Source: an uncultured Zetaproteobacteria bacterium
GTDB taxonomy: Bacteria; Pseudomonadota; Zetaproteobacteria; Mariprofundales; Mariprofundaceae
Assembly: GCA_913056285.1 (NCBI GenBank)
Contig: CAJXNE010000057.1
Coordinates: 1 to 10,984, forward strand
Direction: 5' to 3'
DNA: 10,984 nt
Positions within the stretch are counted from its first letter, which is position 1. Every line of letters starts with the position of its first letter. Positions 1 through 6,155 of this stretch are shown here, in pieces. The position numbers were made by a program, and so were the translations under genes. The notes under the pieces were generated by a model that saw only the letters and a list, made by a program, of their open reading frames with translations, was not told the origin of the DNA and did not search any database.

Positions 1-395
1 TCGATGCGATGTGGGGTTATCGAAATGCCCGCTATTTATCCTTTGGCTGGTGGGCGGCGAGGGTGGATGATGCGGCCAACTGGTTTCCCGCCCGCATCAC
101 TGCGTATCTGATGCTCCGGGTTGGAAAGTCGGCACCATGGACTGATATCAGGCGACAGGCGCAGACGCATGCATCACCCAATGCAGGCTGGCCTGAGGTG
201 GCGCTGGCCTATGCGGCCGATGTTCAGCTGGGTGGTGCGGTGGTGCGCGAGGATGTTGTGGTAGAGCGCCCCGGTTACGGTCCTGCGGATGCCAGAGATA
301 CGGGTGCAATCGCTGCATTTGAAGCTCAGCGTATTGTTCGAAACTGCCTGTTGCTTGCTGCTGCGCTGGCAGTTGGAGTCAGCCTTGTCCTCTAG
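1..395 (+). CDS. cbiB: Adenosylcobinamide-phosphate synthase CbiB, C-terminal part
   Basis: This is the C-terminal part of the integral-membrane enzyme that amidates adenosylcobyric acid with aminopropanol phosphate, giving adenosylcobinamide phosphate. The reading frame is already open at the window edge (first whole codon at base 3), so the gene starts upstream. Family hallmarks are visible: DAMWGYRN close to the edge, AARVDDAANWFPARIT soon after, and SPNAGWPE in the middle. The last 20 or so residues (CLLLAAALAVGVSLVL) form a terminal hydrophobic membrane segment, as usual for CbiB. The methionine at base 9 is internal, not a start. It is followed 10 bases later by cobD, which makes the aminopropanol phosphate that CbiB uses. 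Assignment is from conserved motifs plus operon context; only the 5' truncation is uncertain. Confidence 0.93.
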   Translation, partial: DAMWGYRNARYLSFGWWAARVDDAANWFPARITAYLMLRVGKSAPWTDIRRQAQTHASPNAGWPEVALAYAADVQLGGAVVREDVVVERPGYGPADARDTGAIAAFEAQRIVRNCLLLAAALAVGVSLVL

Positions 396-405
396 TGTCA
401 TCCAT

Positions 406-1377
406 ATGCAAACCACATCGGTATTGCTGCCCGATGCCTTTCCTCATGGCGGCGGAATCGAAGCGGCGGCCAGAGCCTGGCGGTGTGAGCGCAGTGATAT
501 CCTTGACCTTTCCACCGGGCTGCATCCGGAAGGTGCGCCGCTTTGGTTGGGCGCTTGGCTGAAGGCGCATGCTTCACTGGCAGCGCATTATCCGGATGTC
601 CACGGTGAGCCGGCGCGTACGGCGCTGGCCAATGCGTTTGGCGTTCATCCGGAAAATGTATTGATCACGGCAGGGGCACAGGCTGTAATCGAGGTCGTGT
701 TTCAGGCCATGGGCGGGCGGTCGCTGGCCATCGAAGTGCCCTGTTACAACGAGCCGGTTCGTTGTGCGAAACGTGCTGCCTGCCGGGTCATGCCCTTTGA
801 GCATGGAGATGACCTGCCGGAAGCAGAGACCATCTGGTGGACCTCGCCGGGCAATCCAAGCGGAAGGGCACAGACGTTTCCGCAGGGCGTTAGCGGCCTG
901 CTGGATGAATCCTACATGCCGTTCTCGCAGCGCCGCTCTCTTGGTCTCTTATCCGATGTGATCCGGCTTGGCTCATTGACCAAAAGCCTGTGCATTCCCG
1001 GGCTGCGCCTTGGCTATGTGATTGCCGATGCCGGAAGTATCGGAAAAATAAATGACTGGCTACCGCCGTGGCCTGCATCCACACTGGCACTCCACCTGTT
1101 GCCGGAGTTGTTGCAGGAGGCAGACCGGCGCGATGCCAAGATCGAGCTTGCCCGGCAGCGTCTGGTCGGGTTGCTTGAGAAAAATAGTTGGCAGGTATGT
1201 CCATCCGAGGCCAGTTTTGTGCTGGCGCAACCTGAAGCAGGCATGCCCGATTTTGCTGCACATCGCATATTGGTGCGCAGCTTTCCCGAATGGCTGCAGC
1301 TATCCGGCTGGGTGCGCTTCGGCATACCGGGAAATGAAGCCGCATGGCAGCGCCTGAAGGAGGCTTTATGCCAGTAA
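406..1377 (+). CDS. cobD: Threonine-phosphate decarboxylase CobD (PLP-dependent)
   Basis: This enzyme decarboxylates L-threonine-O-3-phosphate to (R)-1-amino-2-propanol phosphate, the linker of the cobalamin nucleotide loop. It is a cytosolic fold-type I, PLP-dependent aminotransferase-like protein (called CobC in Pseudomonas naming). Starting at the ATG at 406 it has 323 residues, slightly short for the family. Visible motifs are SPGNPSG (about 147-153), DESY (167-170, the Asp expected to contact the pyridine nitrogen) and SLTKSLCIPGLRLGY, with K193 the expected Schiff-base lysine. R304 in VRFGIPG sits where the C-terminal substrate-binding Arg is expected. The frame is open upstream to 289, but that extension lies inside cbiB and the protein resembles its family only from about MQTTSVLLPDAFPHGGG. 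No strong ribosome site precedes 406; a TTG at 385 is an alternative start. The 3' end overlaps cobU by 10 bases. Confidence 0.92.
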   Translation: MQTTSVLLPDAFPHGGGIEAAARAWRCERSDILDLSTGLHPEGAPLWLGAWLKAHASLAAHYPDVHGEPARTALANAFGVHPENVLITAGAQAVIEVVFQAMGGRSLAIEVPCYNEPVRCAKRAACRVMPFEHGDDLPEAETIWWTSPGNPSGRAQTFPQGVSGLLDESYMPFSQRRSLGLLSDVIRLGSLTKSLCIPGLRLGYVIADAGSIGKINDWLPPWPASTLALHLLPELLQEADRRDAKIELARQRLVGLLEKNSWQVCPSEASFVLAQPEAGMPDFAAHRILVRSFPEWLQLSGWVRFGIPGNEAAWQRLKEALCQ

Positions 1378-1892
1378 CCCTGATTCTGGGTGGAGCACGC
1401 AGCGGCAAGAGCCGCCGTGCCGAAGTCATGGCGAGGTCATTGGCCGAATCCCGTGTCTATCTTGCCACGGCGCCATTGATCGAGGGCGATGACGAGTGGA
1501 TGGCGCGTATCGAGCGCCATCGCCGGGAGCGCGGTGCGGACTGGCAGGTGATCGAAGAGGAACTGGACATTGCATCCGTTCTCCAAAGGCATGCGCATGA
1601 AGGCAGTGTCGTGCTGGTGGATTGTCTTACCCTGTGGTTATCCAACCTGAGCTTTGCCGGAAAGGATGTCGAGCTGGAAGTTGAGCATTTGTGCGACATA
1701 CTGCCCACACTTTCCGGGCAGGTGATTCTGGTTGCCAACGAGGTGGGGCTGGGCCTGGTTCCCGAAAATCCGGAGGGTCGTGCCTTCCGCGATGCGCAGG
1801 GACGCATGAATCAGCGGCTGGCGGCGATTGTCGATGCTGTAGAGTTTGTTGTTGCAGGTCTTCCGATCTGCATGAAAGGAGAGAAGAGATGA
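1368..1892 (+). CDS. cobU: Adenosylcobinamide kinase / adenosylcobinamide-phosphate guanylyltransferase CobU
   Basis: This bifunctional cytosolic enzyme phosphorylates adenosylcobinamide and then transfers GMP to form GDP-cobinamide, the activated corrinoid used by CobS. The protein has 174 residues, normal for the family. The P-loop is GGARSGKS (8-15). H51 in RIERHRRERG matches the histidine that carries GMP in characterised CobU proteins. VDCLTLWLSNL (84-94) and VANEVGLGLVPENPEGR (122-138) are further family blocks. The start at 1368 is chosen because AAGGAGG (1357-1363) lies 4 bases upstream and the protein begins directly with the P-loop strand; the in-frame ATG at 1344 lacks this. It begins inside the last codons of cobD and its stop overlaps the cobT start as ATGA, so translation of the three genes is probably coupled. 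Confidence 0.95.
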   Translation: MPVTLILGGARSGKSRRAEVMARSLAESRVYLATAPLIEGDDEWMARIERHRRERGADWQVIEEELDIASVLQRHAHEGSVVLVDCLTLWLSNLSFAGKDVELEVEHLCDILPTLSGQVILVANEVGLGLVPENPEGRAFRDAQGRMNQRLAAIVDAVEFVVAGLPICMKGEKR

Positions 1893-2917
1893 CTGTGGCT
1901 GCGGTTAACACCGAAATCGAACAACAGGCGCGGGTTTATCAGGACAGCCTGACCAAGCCGCGTGGTGCGCTAGGCAGGCTGGAAGATGCGGCCTGCTGGT
2001 TTGCCGGGCGTCAGGGGAAGGTGAATCCCGATCAGATTAAGCCCCATATTGCCGTATTTGCCGGCGACCATGGTGTTTGTGAGGAGGGGGTCTCCGCCTA
2101 TCCGAGCATTGTTACCGGCGAGATGGTGAAAAACTTCTCGCGTGGTGGCGCGGCGATCAATGTTTTGGCAAGACAATGCGGAGCGACGCTTTCGGTTGTT
2201 GATGTCGGGGTTCTCACTGATCTTGCTGATGTGAAAGGTATTGTGCACAGCAAAGTCAGCAATGGTACGGCGAATCTTTTGCATACTGCGGCTATGAGCC
2301 GGGAGGATTGCGCTGCTGCGATTGAGGTGGGCAGGGTGGAGGCAAGGGCATCCGTCGGCAGAGGTGCAAATTTGCTGATTGCCGGCGACATGGGAATCGG
2401 TAACACCACCGCATCTGCCTGCATCATCTGCAAGCTGATCGGTGCGATGCCCGAGGCAGTGGTAGGATTCGGCACAGGTATCGATGATGGCGGGCGCAGC
2501 CAGAAGATTAATGTGGTCAAAAGCGCACTTGAACGCATTGCAGGTATTTCAAACAGCCTTGTTTTGCAGCAGGTCGGCGGGCTGGAAATCGCGGCTATGG
2601 CCGGTTTTTACCTGCAGGCCGCCGAGAGTGGCGTACCTGTGCTGATTGATGGCTTTATCGCCTCGGCTGCGGCCCTTGCCGGCAGGCAAATTGAACCCCG
2701 GGTCTGCGACTGGATGCTGGCCAGCCATATTTCGCATGAAAACGGCCATTCCCTGGCATTACAGGCACTGGGCCTGAGAGCACTGATCGATTTTGAGTTG
2801 CGCCTGGGCGAAGGCTCGGGCGCTGCCTTGGTTGTGCCGCTTCTGCAATCGGCTATTGCCCTGCACAATAACATGGCCACCTTTGAAAGCGCCGGAGTTA
2901 CCGATAAAGATGAGTGA
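1889..2917 (+). CDS. cobT: Nicotinate-nucleotide-dimethylbenzimidazole phosphoribosyltransferase CobT
   Basis: CobT transfers phosphoribose from nicotinate mononucleotide to the lower-ligand base, normally 5,6-dimethylbenzimidazole, giving alpha-ribazole 5'-phosphate. The 342-residue protein is close to the usual 350. It shows SLTKPRGALGRLE (20-32), FAGDHGV (57-63), GDMGIGNTT (166-174) and RLGEGSGAAL, where E308 corresponds to the catalytic Glu (E317 in the Salmonella enzyme). The ATG at 1889 is selected by AAGGAGAG at 1876-1883 and by the ATGA overlap with the cobU stop; the frame is open further upstream, but only within cobU. The gene ends 8 bases inside cobC. No substitution in the visible active-site motifs suggests loss of function. 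Which base is used in vivo cannot be told from this window; no dimethylbenzimidazole synthesis gene is present. Confidence 0.96.
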   Translation: MTVAAVNTEIEQQARVYQDSLTKPRGALGRLEDAACWFAGRQGKVNPDQIKPHIAVFAGDHGVCEEGVSAYPSIVTGEMVKNFSRGGAAINVLARQCGATLSVVDVGVLTDLADVKGIVHSKVSNGTANLLHTAAMSREDCAAAIEVGRVEARASVGRGANLLIAGDMGIGNTTASACIICKLIGAMPEAVVGFGTGIDDGGRSQKINVVKSALERIAGISNSLVLQQVGGLEIAAMAGFYLQAAESGVPVLIDGFIASAAALAGRQIEPRVCDWMLASHISHENGHSLALQALGLRALIDFELRLGEGSGAALVVPLLQSAIALHNNMATFESAGVTDKDE

Positions 2918-3515
2918 GCCGGTGATTATCGACCTGTTACGTCATGGTGAAGTTGCTGCTGAAGGCTGGGCATTTCGCGGTAGCACGGACATACCTTTGT
3001 CTGACACCGGTTGGAAACAGATGCGTGCTGTGGGACGGGAGCTGGGCAATATCACACTCTCCCAAATTGCCACATCGCCTCTGCAGCGCTGTCATGATTT
3101 TTCAACAGAACTGGCCGACCAGCACGGTACATCCATGGCACTCCTGGCAGACATGCGGGAGATGGATTTCGGTGCATGGGAGAACAGAGGCTTTGATGAG
3201 CTGCAAGCTGAACATGGAGAGATGCTGCAACGATTCTGGGACTCCCCTGAAGGCATTCACCCGCCTGAGGGTGAGGCGTTTGATGATTTTGCCGATCGCG
3301 TGGTTACCTGCTGGCAAAGTTGGCTGGCTGAAGCATGCGGCGAACATCGTTTACTGGTGGCGCATGGAGGTGTCATTCGGGTGCTGCTGGCGCATCTGCT
3401 GGACATGCCCATGCGTGTGCTCTGGCGATTGCATCTGCCCTATGCATCATGGAGCCGTATTTCCCTGTGCGAGGGGTATCAGCCGCGTCTGCTGTTTATG
3501 AATCGGGAGCCATGA
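2910..3515 (+). CDS. cobC: Alpha-ribazole phosphatase CobC (histidine phosphatase family)
   Basis: This is a 201-residue histidine-phosphatase (phosphoglycerate-mutase-like) protein. By context it removes phosphate from alpha-ribazole phosphate or from cobalamin 5'-phosphate, the closing step around CobS. The N-terminal LLRHGEV carries the phospho-accepting H12 between R11 and G13. SPLQRC supplies R60, MREMDFGAWE supplies E84, and VAHGGVIRVLL supplies the second histidine, H152, so the catalytic set is complete. The ATG at 2910 puts the catalytic block at the usual distance from the N-terminus; the longer open frame to 2793 lies inside cobT. The ribosome site is poor (GGAG about 12 bases upstream), so translation probably depends on coupling through the 8-base overlap with cobT. 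A generic phosphatase is the alternative; its position between cobT and cobS makes CobC far more likely. Confidence 0.92.
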   Translation: MSEPVIIDLLRHGEVAAEGWAFRGSTDIPLSDTGWKQMRAVGRELGNITLSQIATSPLQRCHDFSTELADQHGTSMALLADMREMDFGAWENRGFDELQAEHGEMLQRFWDSPEGIHPPEGEAFDDFADRVVTCWQSWLAEACGEHRLLVAHGGVIRVLLAHLLDMPMRVLWRLHLPYASWSRISLCEGYQPRLLFMNREP

Positions 3516-3516
3516 A

Positions 3517-4242
3517 ATGCGTGGTTTGATACTTGCAGTTCAGTTTCTGACCCGGCTGCCCACGCCGCAACTGGCGGATTTCAGGCAGGAAGAACTATCC
3601 ACTTCCGCGATCTGGTTTCCGTTGGTGGGTCTGCTCATCGGATTATTGCTCGCTGTCGCCGCACAAATGGGCGTGCATGCCAATCACTGGATATCGGCGC
3701 TGCTCGCCGTTTTGGTTTGGGTGGGCGTGACCGGTGCATTGCATCTGGATGGCGCTGCCGATCTGGCCGATGCACTGGGTGCATCGCATCGTGATCCCGA
3801 GCGTTTTATGAGTGTGCTCAAAGACCCGCATATCGGCACCTTCGGTGTGGTCGTGCTGATCTCACTGATTATCACCAAGGTGATTAGCGTGGCATGGATC
3901 GTGCAATCGCCCGATGCCACGCTGTGGGCGCTGCTGCTGATTCCGGCCTGGGCACGTTTGGGTTCGCTCTACTGGTCACAATCACTGGAACCCCTTGCCG
4001 CAGGCCGAGGTGAGCGTTTTGCATGGAATATTCCTGAAAACACCGTCTGGCTCTGGGGTGTCGGTCTGTTCACATTGAGCTGGATCACTGTCTCCTTGTT
4101 GTTTGCCTTTCTTGCGATCATAACACTGTTGCTCTGGCGGCTATTCCTGCACTGGCGACTTGGCGGCATGAGCGGCGATTGCCTCGGGGCGGGTATCGAA
4201 TATTGCGAGTGCGCTATGCTGCTTGTGCTGGGTCTGCTTTAG
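3517..4242 (+). CDS. cobS: Adenosylcobinamide-GDP ribazoletransferase (cobalamin synthase) CobS
   Basis: CobS joins GDP-cobinamide with alpha-ribazole or its phosphate to complete the cobalamin nucleotide loop, in the inner membrane. The 241-residue protein has the normal length and several hydrophobic segments (about 32-52, 58-74, 110-130, 135-150, 178-209). Family motifs are QFLTRLPTP (9-17), HLDGAADLADALG (76-88), KDPHIGTFG (102-110) and GGMSGDCLGA (216-225); the acidic residues in these loops are the expected Mg2+/substrate contacts. The start at 3517 has GGGAG at 3505-3509 and lies 1 base past the cobC stop. It is the last recognisable cobalamin gene here. A fragment of an unrelated antitoxin gene begins exactly at its stop codon, so the 3' end abuts a rearrangement junction, yet the CobS C-terminus looks complete. 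Confidence 0.94.
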   Translation: MRGLILAVQFLTRLPTPQLADFRQEELSTSAIWFPLVGLLIGLLLAVAAQMGVHANHWISALLAVLVWVGVTGALHLDGAADLADALGASHRDPERFMSVLKDPHIGTFGVVVLISLIITKVISVAWIVQSPDATLWALLLIPAWARLGSLYWSQSLEPLAAGRGERFAWNIPENTVWLWGVGLFTLSWITVSLLFAFLAIITLLLWRLFLHWRLGGMSGDCLGAGIEYCECAMLLVLGLL

Positions 4243-4369
4243 TGCTGCGCGTGAATATATCCGCGCCTTGATTCGCAATGATCTGAAAAGCCAGGATGAG
4301 TCATGGGCGTGGCTCAAGAAGGAGCTGGAGCCAGCCATACGTGCCGATGAGAGTGTCTGTTGCATTTGA
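4241..4369 (+). pseudogene. C-terminal remnant of a ParD/CopG-like antitoxin
   Basis: Read in the frame starting at 4241, the sequence gives SAAREYIRALIRND and later ESWAWLKKELEPAIRADES before a TGA at 4367-4369. This resembles the second half of ParD-type ribbon-helix-helix antitoxins, whose SASEYIRDLIRRD block is followed by a toxin-binding helix ending near ADES. The N-terminal DNA-binding strand is missing: upstream the frame runs into cobS and encodes nothing related, with no start codon or ribosome site. After ADES the sequence departs from the family and stops, and no ParE toxin follows. I infer a dead remnant left by insertion and deletion just behind cobS. It is short, so the family call rests on about 40 residues. 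Confidence 0.62.
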
Positions 4370-4432
4370 TTTGACGGCATTGGCTGCTTACACCGGTTAA
4401 GCTGAATAAGCAGGCGGGAGAGCGTTGACTGT

Positions 4433-5134
4433 ATGAATACCACAAAGACAAACCCGATTCGCATTGTTGTTGATGATCGTGAGCAACGCTCAGGCATGGT
4501 CGAAATTCTTGCAACGACTGAATCGGTTTCAGTCTCTATAAATCGTCTGGCTTGCGGAGATTATGAGGTGGATGATAAGTTGCTGTTTGAACGCAAAGCG
4601 CTCACTGACCTAGCTGTCTCGATTAAGGATGGTCGTCTATTCCGTCAGGCTTACAGGCTTGCCCAATCGCACAAGCGGGGCATCATCATTCTGGAAGGTA
4701 CAGGCCGCGACCTTGCATCAAGTCATATGCGGAGAGAAGCAGTCCAGGGGGCACTGATTTCACTGACCGTTTTTCTTGGCATTCCACTGTTGCGCTCCCG
4801 CAACCTACAGGAGAGTGCCCGATTAATGTTGTATACGGCCCTTCAGAACCGGGCGGTCGCCAGCAGTGCGCTGCCTCGGCATGGCATGCGTCCTCGCGGC
4901 AAGCGAAAAACCCAGTTACATATTCTACAGTCTATTCCCGGCGTGGGGCCGGAACGGGCATGCACGCTGTTGGATAGCTTTGGAAGCGTCGAAGCTGTTC
5001 TGACTGCAAGCATGGAGGAACTGCTCGCTATCAAAGGGATTGGAAAACAGAGTGTAGATGCCATTCACTGGGCTGTGCATGAACCCGATGTTGAATATGA
5101 TGTATCCGTTGAAGATGCAGATGACGAACGATGA
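4433..5134 (+). CDS. ERCC4-domain (XPF/Mus81-type) nuclease with helix-hairpin-helix tail
   Basis: The predicted 233-residue protein has an ERCC4 nuclease domain (about 9-140) followed by a tandem helix-hairpin-helix (HhH2) domain (about 163-214), the layout of XPF/Mus81-type structure-specific endonucleases. The active-site pattern is intact: VDDREQ (13-18), GDY with D43, then FERKALTD holding E53, R54, K55 and D59, followed by SIKDGRLFRQ. The HhH part contains IPGVGPERA and IKGIGKQS. It lacks the SF2 helicase of XPF, so it may cut branched or flapped DNA alone or with a partner; its substrate is unknown. The start at 4433 follows a GGGAG about 12 bases upstream, a loose spacing. The gene sits among toxin-antitoxin fragments, and its 3' end overlaps the vapC remnant. 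A role in repair or in a mobile or defence context is inference; the nuclease family call is firm. Confidence 0.85.
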   Translation: MNTTKTNPIRIVVDDREQRSGMVEILATTESVSVSINRLACGDYEVDDKLLFERKALTDLAVSIKDGRLFRQAYRLAQSHKRGIIILEGTGRDLASSHMRREAVQGALISLTVFLGIPLLRSRNLQESARLMLYTALQNRAVASSALPRHGMRPRGKRKTQLHILQSIPGVGPERACTLLDSFGSVEAVLTASMEELLAIKGIGKQSVDAIHWAVHEPDVEYDVSVEDADDER

Positions 5135-5447
5135 TATATGGGTACCTTCATTGTGGTGGCATGAGATTGGCAATGTCGTTGTTTTGGCCAAACGCCGGGG
5201 GCGTATCAGCGATAACGACACATCGGGATTGATCGCGCTGTATGGTGAATTGCCTGTCAACACAGATACAGCTTCAGGTTCCGGTTTGATGGAGAGGGTT
5301 CATCGCTTATCTATCACCTACCAGCTTTCAGCCTACGGTGCCGCTTATCTGGAACTGGCTGAACGTAAGCAGGCCGGACTGGCTACGTTGGATAATAAAC
5401 TGCTTCAGGCCGCCATGGATTGTGGTGTTGAAGTATTCCAAGCTTAA
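5115..5447 (+). pseudogene. VapC-like PIN-domain toxin, N-terminally truncated and lacking a catalytic acid
   Basis: From the ATG at 5115 (or 5121) the frame encodes about 110 residues matching the last three quarters of a VapC-type PIN-domain ribonuclease: WVPSLWWHEIGNVVVLAKRRGRIS, LSAYGAAYLELAERK and LATLDNKLLQAA. PIN toxins begin with a strand carrying the first metal-binding Asp (as in VVDAS), about 30 residues before this point. That part is absent and the upstream sequence belongs to the ERCC4 gene. The second acid (E17) and the last Asp (D93) remain. The third, normally LSAYDAAYLE, is Gly at residue 75 (GGT, one base from GAT). With two of four metal ligands lost it cannot be an active RNase of the usual type. 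No cognate antitoxin lies next to it. A non-catalytic protein coupled to the nuclease gene is a less likely alternative. Confidence 0.72.
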
Positions 5448-5473
5448 GTTTTGCTATTTTCACTTTCTGGAGA

Positions 5474-5501
5474 GTAAAAAGGCCATGGACGGACTTTTTA
5501 C
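5474..5501. terminator. Terminator-like hairpin after the vapC remnant
   Basis: GTAAAAAG (5474-5481) and CTTTTTAC (5494-5501) are perfect reverse complements. After one G/A mismatch the stem continues with CC/GG, closing on a 6-base loop. An A-tract, short GC core and T-tract are the form of a bidirectional Rho-independent terminator, 27 bases after the vapC remnant stop; changing base 5482 to T would make an 11-bp perfect stem. The GC core is weak, so termination strength is uncertain. The hairpin loop contains the ATG at 5485. Confidence 0.45.
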
Positions 5502-5667
5502 GACTTCATCATCAATAATTAATACCTCAGAACGCAATGCCAGATTTTTCGAGGTGGAAGCGGAAAAGCTTGATGGCTGGGCCGATGACCTTAAGATTGG
5601 TTTGAAGTGGTAGATCAAGGAACTCGAACGGTTTAGATCCCGGCGAAATGTCCTGCAAGAAGAGTCG
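5485..5667 (+). pseudogene. Remnant of the C-terminal tail of a large SNF2/DEAD-type helicase
   Basis: Frame 1 reads NTSERNARFFEVEAEKLDGW then ADDLKIGLKW, a TAG at 5611-5613, and continues IKELERFRSRRNVLQEES. As I recall it, this matches the conserved tail of large SNF2- or DEAD/DEAH-family helicases of restriction and defence loci, which reads roughly FxxExxKLDxWADDLKxGLExEIKELDxxIxExRR. The TAG falls where that tail has Glu, so it is plausibly a GAG-to-TAG nonsense change, and the part after it is shortened. The catalytic helicase domains are absent. The only ATG (5485) lies in a terminator-like hairpin, so there is probably no true start. I read it as a dead fragment; the exact helicase subfamily cannot be assigned from about 55 residues. 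Confidence 0.55.
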
Positions 5668-5673
5668 ACGGGA

Positions 5674-5714
5674 ACCTGTTGCGATATATGCATACGTTGA
5701 TCACGGAAACAGGT
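5674..5714. repeat. Inverted repeat upstream of the mntA-like gene
   Basis: ACCTGTT (5674-5680) and AACAGGT (5708-5714) form a perfect 7-bp inverted repeat with a 27-base spacer, ending 23 bases before the ATG at 5737. It could be an operator or a leftover of an insertion. The arms are short and chance cannot be excluded. Confidence 0.25.
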
Positions 5715-5736
5715 GCAGGCATGAGAGGATAGTGAA

Positions 5737-6030
5737 ATGTTGAATGGTGAAATGATTTGTACTTTGCTTAGAACCAATAAAGATGAGATGAAGCGTCAAT
5801 ACGGAGTAACCAAAATAGGGCTTTGTGGTAGTTATTCCAGAGATGAGCAGCGAGATGACAGCGATATCGACATTGTAGTGGAATTGGAAAGCGGAAATGC
5901 GTTCCGTAGTTTCTTTGGATTGAAGTTATATCTGGAGAAGATGTTCGATAAACCAGTCGACCTTGGCATTGAACATGCGATTAAACCTGCTGTGCGTGAG
6001 AATATGCTGAAAAGTATTCGCTATGTCTGA
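5737..6030 (+). CDS. mntA: MntA-type minimal nucleotidyltransferase (HepT antitoxin)
   Basis: This is a 97-residue minimal nucleotidyltransferase. GSYSRDEQRDDSDIDIVVEL (31-50) gives the signature GSx10DxD, with D43 and D45 as metal ligands and D75 in KPVDLG as the third carboxylate, so the active site looks complete. Characterised MntA antitoxins transfer AMP to a tyrosine of the HEPN RNase HepT to silence it. The start at 5737 has GAGAGGA (5723-5729) 7 bases upstream. GTGAAATG is repeated 15 bases on, giving a second in-frame ATG at 5752 as a weaker alternative. The gene overlaps by 8 bases a hepT start that is broken after a few dozen codons, so the antitoxin appears to have lost its local toxin. 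It may persist by drift or act on a HepT elsewhere. The family call is firm; present function is unknown. Confidence 0.85.
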   Translation: MLNGEMICTLLRTNKDEMKRQYGVTKIGLCGSYSRDEQRDDSDIDIVVELESGNAFRSFFGLKLYLEKMFDKPVDLGIEHAIKPAVRENMLKSIRYV

Positions 6031-6118
6031 CAGGGATTTCAACCTGTATCTTGACGATATTATAGACTCATCCAAAGCGATTCATGGAATTGTCCGTTTG
6101 AAAAGTGAAATGGCTTGA
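6023..6118 (+). pseudogene. hepT: 5' remnant of a HepT-like HEPN toxin
   Basis: The ATG at 6023 overlaps the mntA stop by 8 bases, the usual mntA-hepT arrangement, and opens MSDRDFNLYLDDIIDSSKAI, which matches the first helix of HepT/HEPN toxins. The frame then loses resemblance and stops at 6116-6118 after 31 residues. HepT proteins are about 110-140 residues and need the later Rx4-6H RNase motif and the AMPylated Tyr region, all absent. The 9-base word AGTGAAATG occurs both just before mntA (5731-5739) and at the truncated end (6104-6112). Inactivation of the toxin is the likely reading. Confidence 0.68.
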
Positions 6119-6155
6119 AAGGTGCATAAAGTAAGTTCGGGGCAGGGGGTGTTGC

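Noticed and set aside
289..405. Upstream extension of cobD to base 289
   Set aside because: The extra residues overlap the end of cbiB and match nothing in the family; conservation begins at the ATG at 406.
890..1429. 179-codon open frame on the minus strand
   Set aside because: Antisense to cobD/cobU, both clearly real; its translation is low-complexity Arg/Ala/Ser-rich without family features.
4384..4413. Nested inverted repeats (CTGCTTA...TAAGCAG and GCTTA...TAAGC) upstream of the ERCC4 gene, considered as a cobS terminator or an integron attC site
   Set aside because: There is no T-run for a terminator. GTTAAGC fits the attC core consensus GTTRRRY, but I found no matching partner core or second site at other gene borders, so an integron cassette is not supported.
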